Positions 36,832 to 41,536 of a stretch of DNA of 41,536 bases are shown piece by piece (within the stretch, counting starts at the first letter, position 1; each line of letters opens with the position of its first letter). The stretch spans positions 1 through 41,536 of the forward strand of contig NZ_BBCB01000020.1 of assembly GCF_001311825.1 (NCBI RefSeq), written 5' to 3'. The position numbers and the translations under genes are program-made. This DNA comes from Salidesulfovibrio brasiliensis JCM 12178. Lineage in GTDB: Bacteria > Desulfobacterota > Desulfovibrionia > Desulfovibrionales > Desulfovibrionaceae. A model generated the notes under the pieces. The model was not told the DNA's origin. It was given only the letters and a program-made list of their open reading frames with translations, and made no database searches.

Positions 36832-37932
36832 TTACTTGTTGGCCTTCACTTCGTAGGAGTTGTCCTTTTCAAAGTGGTTGGTCGCTTCAAGGTAGTAGAC
36901 GTCCTTCACGTCGGGCCGTGCGTCCATGAACATGTAGAACGCCTCGCCAGCCCGTGCGCCCGAGGCGCAGGAGAAGACGATGGGCTTGTCCGTGGGCAGG
37001 TCGGCAGCCTTCTTCTCAAGCTCGTCCACCGGGATGTTGATGGCGGTGGGGAAGTGGCCCGCGGCGTATTCTTCCGGGGTGCGCACGTCAACGATGGTGA
37101 TGCTTTCGGGGTTGTTCTTCAGGATGGTCAGGAACTGCTCGGTCTCGATGGAGCCTTCCATGGCACCGCCGGAGACCTCCACCGCGCCGCCAGCGCCGTA
37201 AAGTTCCTTCCAGCCGGGGTACCCGGCTTCGGCGGTCAGGACGTTTTCATAGCCCAGCGCCTTGGCCTTGATGGCGGACTTGTGGGAGAGCGGGCAGTGG
37301 AAGCCGCCGCAGTAGTAGATGAGCTTGGTGCTCTTGTCCGCGGGCAGCACGCCCTTGAACTTGTCGAATTGGGAGTCCGGGTAGTTCACGGACGAGGGGA
37401 TGGCGCCCTTGAGGAACTTCATGTGCGGACGGGCGTCGATGAGCATGTACGGCTCGCCCTTTTCCATCATGGCCTTCACGGATTCGACGCCGATGGAGTA
37501 GTAATCCGCGTTCTTCTTCCAGTCGGGGAAGCCTGCGGCGTAGACCTTGACGTTGGTGTACCCGAGCTCTTCAGCCTTGTAGGCGGCCTTGTGGGAAAGC
37601 GGGCAGTGGAAGCCGCCGCAGTAGAAGATCAGGAGGGTGTCCTTGTCTTCGGGCAGCTCGCCGACCATCTTGTCGAACTGGGACGTGGGGATGCTCTTGG
37701 CCGTGGGAATGAATCCGGCCACGTACTTGGGCTTGTAGGGACGCGAGTCGATGATCATCGCGCCTTCCGGCTGGGGCATCTTCGCGTACTTTGCCACGAA
37801 ATCGTAGTCAACGATGTCCGTGTATTCCTTGAACGTCTTTGCGTCCGCCGTGGTGTTCTTGGCTGCGGTACAGCCGGACACCAGCGCGAGGGCCATGAGC
37901 ATGACCAGCGCATACGAGAACTTCTTCAACAT
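36832..37932 (-). CDS. Triple-rhodanese lipoprotein
   Basis: 366 aa from ATG 37932 (GGAAGGG upstream); an upstream in-frame extension is ignored because it would precede the signal. The lipobox is LVSGC with Cys21. Three rhodanese domains follow: the first two each have the active-site loop CGGFHC (105-110, 208-213) and IIDSRP/LIDARP landmarks; the third has SCASGAR with Cys322. It should be anchored in the envelope facing the periplasm and carry sulfane sulfur for the molybdoenzyme. It is third after the cytochrome b gene, with hairpins on both sides. Confidence 0.88.
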   Translation of the reverse strand: MLKKFSYALVMLMALALVSGCTAAKNTTADAKTFKEYTDIVDYDFVAKYAKMPQPEGAMIIDSRPYKPKYVAGFIPTAKSIPTSQFDKMVGELPEDKDTLLIFYCGGFHCPLSHKAAYKAEELGYTNVKVYAAGFPDWKKNADYYSIGVESVKAMMEKGEPYMLIDARPHMKFLKGAIPSSVNYPDSQFDKFKGVLPADKSTKLIYYCGGFHCPLSHKSAIKAKALGYENVLTAEAGYPGWKELYGAGGAVEVSGGAMEGSIETEQFLTILKNNPESITIVDVRTPEEYAAGHFPTAINIPVDELEKKAADLPTDKPIVFSCASGARAGEAFYMFMDARPDVKDVYYLEATNHFEKDNSYEVKANK

Positions 37933-37959
37933 GATAAATCCCTTCCTCTCAAAGTGTTG

Positions 37960-37989
37960 TCGGGCGACCGGCCACATTCGGCCGCCCGA
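37960..37989 (-). other. Intercistronic hairpin upstream of the triple-rhodanese gene
   Basis: TCGGGCGACCG and CGGCCGCCCGA form 11-base arms with one mismatch around an eight-base loop, between the cytochrome b stop (38005) and the triple-rhodanese start (37932). There is no T run. Confidence 0.5.
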
Positions 37990-38004
37990 ATGGTATTCCT
38001 GCCG

Positions 38005-38730
38005 CTACCCCTCGCTTTTGGGAGCGGTCTTGACCTTTTCGTACCAAAGCCCGTGATGGTGCCTGGCGTAGTCTTCGGGCACGTGGCCCGTGAACATGGA
38101 GCGGAACCCGGGGCGTTCCTCGGGGCTGATGGCTGCCATGTAGATGTGCACCAACAGTCCCGCGAACACGACGCCCACGGCGATGAAGTGCAGGGTCACG
38201 GCCCAGCTGACAATGCCAACGGCCTCCTGACCGAAGGTCTTGTCGGACAGGAACATGATCACGCCGGTGACGGCGATGACCACGCCGCCCGCAACGCTGG
38301 CCTGCGCAAAGGCCTTCTGGCCCATGTTGTAGAAGCCCTGCGGGGGCAGCTCGGGGCTGACGCCCATCATCTTCAGCGGCTTGGGGCCGAGGGTCATGAG
38401 CACCATCTTCTTCATCATCCAGGCCATGTCCCGCGTTGGGGAGACGATGAATATCTCCTTGAGGAAGAAGAGGCTTCCCCGCGCGTTGACGGCCAGATAC
38501 CAGATGAAGCCGAGCATCCAGACGAAGCCGATGACCTCGTGGATGACCAGCAGATTTCCGCCGCCGCCGACCATGGCGCGCAGGGCTGCGGGGTAGCCCG
38601 AGCCGAACGGGTCGATGGCCGGGTTGCTGATGAGCCCGATGCCGGTGACCAGCAGGAGCAGCCAGCAGGCGGCGTTGAACCAGTGAATGAATATGTCAGA
38701 GCGGTCGTGGCGCTTGAACTGTCTAGCCAT
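38005..38730 (-). CDS. Membrane cytochrome b subunit of a molybdoenzyme complex
   Basis: 241 aa from ATG 38730, chosen for GGAGGA upstream. Four or more spans: IHWFNAACWLLLLVTGIGLI, LLVIHEVIGFVWMLGFIWYL, VAGGVVIAVTGVIMFL and LHFIAVGVVFAGLLVHIYM. Histidines in the spans (HW, IHE, LHF, VHIYM) fit b-heme ligands, as in formate dehydrogenase gamma or PhsC. It takes electrons from menaquinol and passes them through the Fe-S subunit. It overlaps the Fe-S gene by eight bases. Confidence 0.85.
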   Translation of the reverse strand: MARQFKRHDRSDIFIHWFNAACWLLLLVTGIGLISNPAIDPFGSGYPAALRAMVGGGGNLLVIHEVIGFVWMLGFIWYLAVNARGSLFFLKEIFIVSPTRDMAWMMKKMVLMTLGPKPLKMMGVSPELPPQGFYNMGQKAFAQASVAGGVVIAVTGVIMFLSDKTFGQEAVGIVSWAVTLHFIAVGVVFAGLLVHIYMAAISPEERPGFRSMFTGHVPEDYARHHHGLWYEKVKTAPKSEG

Positions 38731-39465
38731 GACGGTCCTCCTCTTCGTGCTTGTCCGTGCTTCCGGCAAAGAGCTGGCGGCCGAGCATGGCCAGCACGCC
38801 GAGGCCGGTGAGGCCCACGAGGCCCTTGACCAGCGGCGCGGCCTCCTTCATGGCCGTCATGCTGGCGGGCACCACGGCGGGGCGTGTCCACCGGGTGTTG
38901 CCGGGCGAGCCGATGTAGTACATGTTCGGCTTGGTGTCGGTCTTTTCATTGATCACCACCTGAACACGGTCCTTGTTGGCCTTGTAGACCTTGGACGCTT
39001 CGGAGTCCGGGTCGTTGAGGTCGCCGAACACCCGCGCTTGGTGGGACAGGTGTCCACGCAGGCGGGCAGCAGCCCGGCGGCGCGGCGTTCCGGACAGTAG
39101 TTGCACTTGTCGGCCTTCTTGGTCTCGGGGTTGCGGTAGCGCGCATCGTACGGGCAGGCCGGGATGCAGTTGCCGCAGCCGATGCACAGGGCGGCGTCGA
39201 TGACCACCTCCCCGGTGTCGGCGTCCTTGTAGGTCGCCCCGGTGGGGCAGGCCGAAACGCAGGTCGGCTTTTCACAGTGCATGCAGCCGCCAGGCTGGAA
39301 ACGCACCGAGGGCCGCCTGCCGGGGCCGAATTCCGGTTCGGTGGGCTTGATCCAGTTGCGCCACTTGTCCTGCGGCACACCGTTGGCCACCTTGCAGGAC
39401 ACCATGCATCCCTTGCAGTCGATGCACTTGGAGGCGTCGATCACCATTGCGAGTCGCTTGGCCAT
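38723..39465 (-). CDS. Four-cluster ferredoxin-type subunit with C-terminal membrane anchor (frameshifted)
   Basis: Sixteen cysteines in four groups: 14/17/20/24, 61/64/69/73, 94/97/100/104 and 121/124/136/140, for four [4Fe-4S] clusters as in PhsB/NrfC/DmsB. The frame breaks at about 39037; restoring one base (minus-strand AAGCGCGG to AAGGCGCGG) gives PTKARVFGDLND and a total of about 247 aa. The repaired C-terminus has a membrane span (LVGLTGLGVLAML) and ends in a charged tail. It shares TGATG with the catalytic subunit stop. The break is probably a sequence error. Confidence 0.88.
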
Positions 39466-41536
39466 CAGCTCACCTTCCTTGTTACGGTCACGAAGGTGGT
39501 GTGCATGGCGGCGTTGCCGGAGACTTCGTCATAGTCGTCCTCCAGCAGGTTGTTGATGCTCGCGCCGTTGTCGTGCGTGAGCGAGAGCGACGTGGAGAGG
39601 GTTCCGAAGCCGCTGAGCATGTACACCGTGTCTTCTCGAATTTCATGGGTTACGCGGGCCTTGAGCTCGCCGCGTCCCACGGAGCTGGACACTTCCACCA
39701 TTTCGCCGTCGGCTATGCCAAGGCGGGCGGCCGCGTCCGGATTGATCCAGAGCGTGTTGGTGGGCGTCAGTTCGTGCAGCAGCGCGTTGTTGCCGGAAGA
39801 ACCCTGCGTGTAAACGGCGCTTCGGCCGATGACCATGCGGAAGGCGTTCTTGGGTGCCTTCTTCGGCGGGGCATAGACCGGCATGGGATCAAGGCCCATC
39901 TGTTCGTAGCGTCCGTTGTGAAGGTCGACCTTGTGGCTGCTGGTCTTGTAGATCTTGCCGTCGTAAATGCCGTAGACCTTGCTGGGGTTGTAGTAGACCC
40001 CGTCGCGGTCCAGCGCGGCCATGGCGTCCGGCAGCTCGCGAAGCTGCTTCTCGCGATATTCTTCCATGGTGAAGTCGAAGTGCTCGCCGAGCTCCAGCTT
40101 GTTCGCCACGGACTTGAGCACGTCGAACACGGGTCTTGTTTCGTAGAGGGGCTTGACCACGGGGTCGCGCTTGACCACGCAGGCGCAGGCCACGGAGCCC
40201 TGCAATCCGGCGCACGGATCGGTGCGTTCCAGATAGCTGGGCGCGGGCAGCACGAGGTCGGCCAGCCATGCGGTGTCGCTCATGGCGATGTCCACCACGG
40301 CCATGAAGTCCATGGTCTTGGCCATCTCGATGGTCTTGGCCCGGTTGGGCGCGGTGGTCATGGGGTTGGTCTTGTACACGAACCAGCCCTTGACCGGATA
40401 CGGTTCGCCCTTGAGCACCTTGTCGCGGGTGATGACAAAGGAGCCTTCGTGCTCGAAGAGGCCGGGAACGGCGTGGGCGTCCACGCGGTCCTCGGGGTTC
40501 TCGTCGTACCACGGGGCGAAGTAGGGCACGCCCTTGAGGCCCACCTGCCGGGCGGCGAGCAGGCCGCCGGGGGTGTCCCAGTTGCCGAGCAGACCGTTGA
40601 CCAGCGCAAAGCTGCGCCGAATCTGGGTGGAGTCCTTGTAGTCCGAGCTGCGGCGTCCGGGGTAGACCATGGAGGCCGGGGCGGCCTCGGCCAGTTCCCG
40701 GGCGATGCGCACGATGTCTTCGCGGGGGATGCCGCATTCATCGGCGGCGTACTGCGGGGTGTACTGCTGCACGTGCGCGGCCAGCTCGTCGATACCGTGG
40801 GTCTTTTCCGCGATCCACTGCGGGTCGTAAAGCTTTTCGTTGATGATGACGTGCATCACCGCCAGCATGAAGGCCATATCCGTGCCGGGCCGGATGGGGT
40901 GCCATTCGTGGGCCAGCGCGGCGGTCTTGGTGAAGCGCGGGTCGAGGACCACGAGCTTGCAGCCGTTTTGCATGGCGGTCATCATGTCCATGGAGTCGGG
41001 TGTTACCAGCGCCTCGAAGCGGTTGGCCCCGGCCATGATCACGTACTTGGAGTTGAGAACGTCGGCAAAGGGGACTTCCCCGAAGGTATCGAGGAAGGCG
41101 CGGTTGCCGCTCAGGAGGCACAGCGACTCGTGGGAGGTGACGTTGTATGAGCCGTACACTTCGGCAAAGCGGCTGACGAACTGGCTCTGCAGGTCGGACC
41201 CTGCGCTGAAGAGGTACCCGCAAGGGGTATACTTCTTCCTGATTTCACTCATCTTCTCCGCCAGCAGGTCGATGGCCTCGTCCCATGGGATGCGCTGCCA
41301 CTTGCCTTCGCCGCGCTCGCCCTTGCGGATGAGGGGGTACTTGAGCCGGTCCGGATCGTAGAGCTGGGCCACGCCCGCGTTGCCGCGAGCGCAGAGCATT
41401 CCTCTGGACTTGAGGAACTTGGGGTTGGGGTCGAGCTTCGTGACCACGCCGTCTTCCACGCGCGCGATCAGTCCGCACTTGTTGAAACACATGTCGCAGG
41501 CCGAGAAGTGCGACTGCCAGTTGGGCGCGGGCGTGG
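39465..41536 (-). CDS. Molybdopterin oxidoreductase catalytic subunit, polysulfide/thiosulfate reductase-like (partial)
   Basis: The frame stays open to the window edge, so the N-terminus and any twin-arginine signal lie outside. The visible 690 residues contain the [4Fe-4S] ligand set (CDMCFNKC and GMLCARG), then TSHESLCLLSGNRAF with a candidate Cys ligand to molybdenum, and the cofactor-binding end domain (GNNALLHELTPTNTLWINPDAA). The pattern fits the PsrA/PhsA/ArrA group, which reduces polysulfide, thiosulfate or arsenate in the periplasm. Adjacent rhodaneses favour a sulfur substrate; arsenate or tetrathionate cannot be excluded. The catalytic gene is first in the operon and overlaps the Fe-S gene. 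Confidence 0.85.
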   Translation of the reverse strand, partial: TPAPNWQSHFSACDMCFNKCGLIARVEDGVVTKLDPNPKFLKSRGMLCARGNAGVAQLYDPDRLKYPLIRKGERGEGKWQRIPWDEAIDLLAEKMSEIRKKYTPCGYLFSAGSDLQSQFVSRFAEVYGSYNVTSHESLCLLSGNRAFLDTFGEVPFADVLNSKYVIMAGANRFEALVTPDSMDMMTAMQNGCKLVVLDPRFTKTAALAHEWHPIRPGTDMAFMLAVMHVIINEKLYDPQWIAEKTHGIDELAAHVQQYTPQYAADECGIPREDIVRIARELAEAAPASMVYPGRRSSDYKDSTQIRRSFALVNGLLGNWDTPGGLLAARQVGLKGVPYFAPWYDENPEDRVDAHAVPGLFEHEGSFVITRDKVLKGEPYPVKGWFVYKTNPMTTAPNRAKTIEMAKTMDFMAVVDIAMSDTAWLADLVLPAPSYLERTDPCAGLQGSVACACVVKRDPVVKPLYETRPVFDVLKSVANKLELGEHFDFTMEEYREKQLRELPDAMAALDRDGVYYNPSKVYGIYDGKIYKTSSHKVDLHNGRYEQMGLDPMPVYAPPKKAPKNAFRMVIGRSAVYTQGSSGNNALLHELTPTNTLWINPDAAARLGIADGEMVEVSSSVGRGELKARVTHEIREDTVYMLSGFGTLSTSLSLTHDNGASINNLLEDDYDEVSGNAAMHTTFVTVTRKVS

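Noticed and set aside
39447-41150. 567-residue open frame opposite the molybdoenzyme gene.
   Set aside because: Val/Gly/His-rich shadow translation without motifs; the minus-strand gene has clear Fe-S and molybdopterin landmarks.

Overview
The window looks like chromosomal core sequence from a sulfate-reducing deltaproteobacterium of the Desulfovibrio/Pseudodesulfovibrio type. This is inferred from protein character and gene order, not from a database search. The clues are an F1 operon with two b-type stalk genes but no a or c subunit genes, AtpF with a signal-peptide-like start, a zapB-zapA-6S RNA-rny order, and a membrane molybdoenzyme operon with rhodaneses. DNA is GC-rich, starts are often GTG or TTG, and Shine-Dalgarno sites are clear.

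Layout. 1-10.5 kb is a mixed block: era, a phosphotransferase, a membrane SRPBCC protein, a small lipoprotein, a solute-binding protein, pabA-pabB, two glycosyltransferases (CgeB-like and GT9), a methylguanine-DNA methyltransferase and a YhcC-type radical SAM protein. 10.6-15.9 kb is the rod-shape operon mreB-mreC-mreD-mrdA-rodA. A bactofilin follows, then atpF'-atpF-atpH-atpA-atpG-atpD-atpC (16.4-22.4 kb), glmU, zapB, zapA, a 6S-like RNA, rny with a structured leader, cheR, ymdB and tyrS (22.5-29.6 kb). So envelope synthesis, cell division, ATP synthesis and RNA turnover genes are packed together.

29.9-32.3 kb is a four-gene operon: two adjacent DUF1538 membrane proteins, a short P-II-like protein and a two-CBS protein. 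It is the best candidate here for an undescribed system: a cation-transport pair with built-in nucleotide-sensing partners. 32.4-35.1 kb has an OPT-like transporter, a secreted EF-hand protein and a CsoR-family repressor with a Cys-Tyr-Cys sensor pattern that resembles the persulfide sensor CstR. 35.2-41.5 kb has a TorD-type chaperone facing an operon for a molybdopterin oxidoreductase (cut by the window end), a four-cluster Fe-S subunit, a cytochrome b, a triple-rhodanese lipoprotein and a secreted rhodanese-thioredoxin fusion. Together these suggest periplasmic reduction of polysulfide or thiosulfate.

Quality warning: at least six genes (radical SAM, mreB, atpG, glmU, torD, Fe-S subunit) are frameshifted by small indels, nearly all the loss of one G from a G run on the coding strand. 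Several are normally essential, so I read these as sequencing errors and annotate the genes as intact spans.
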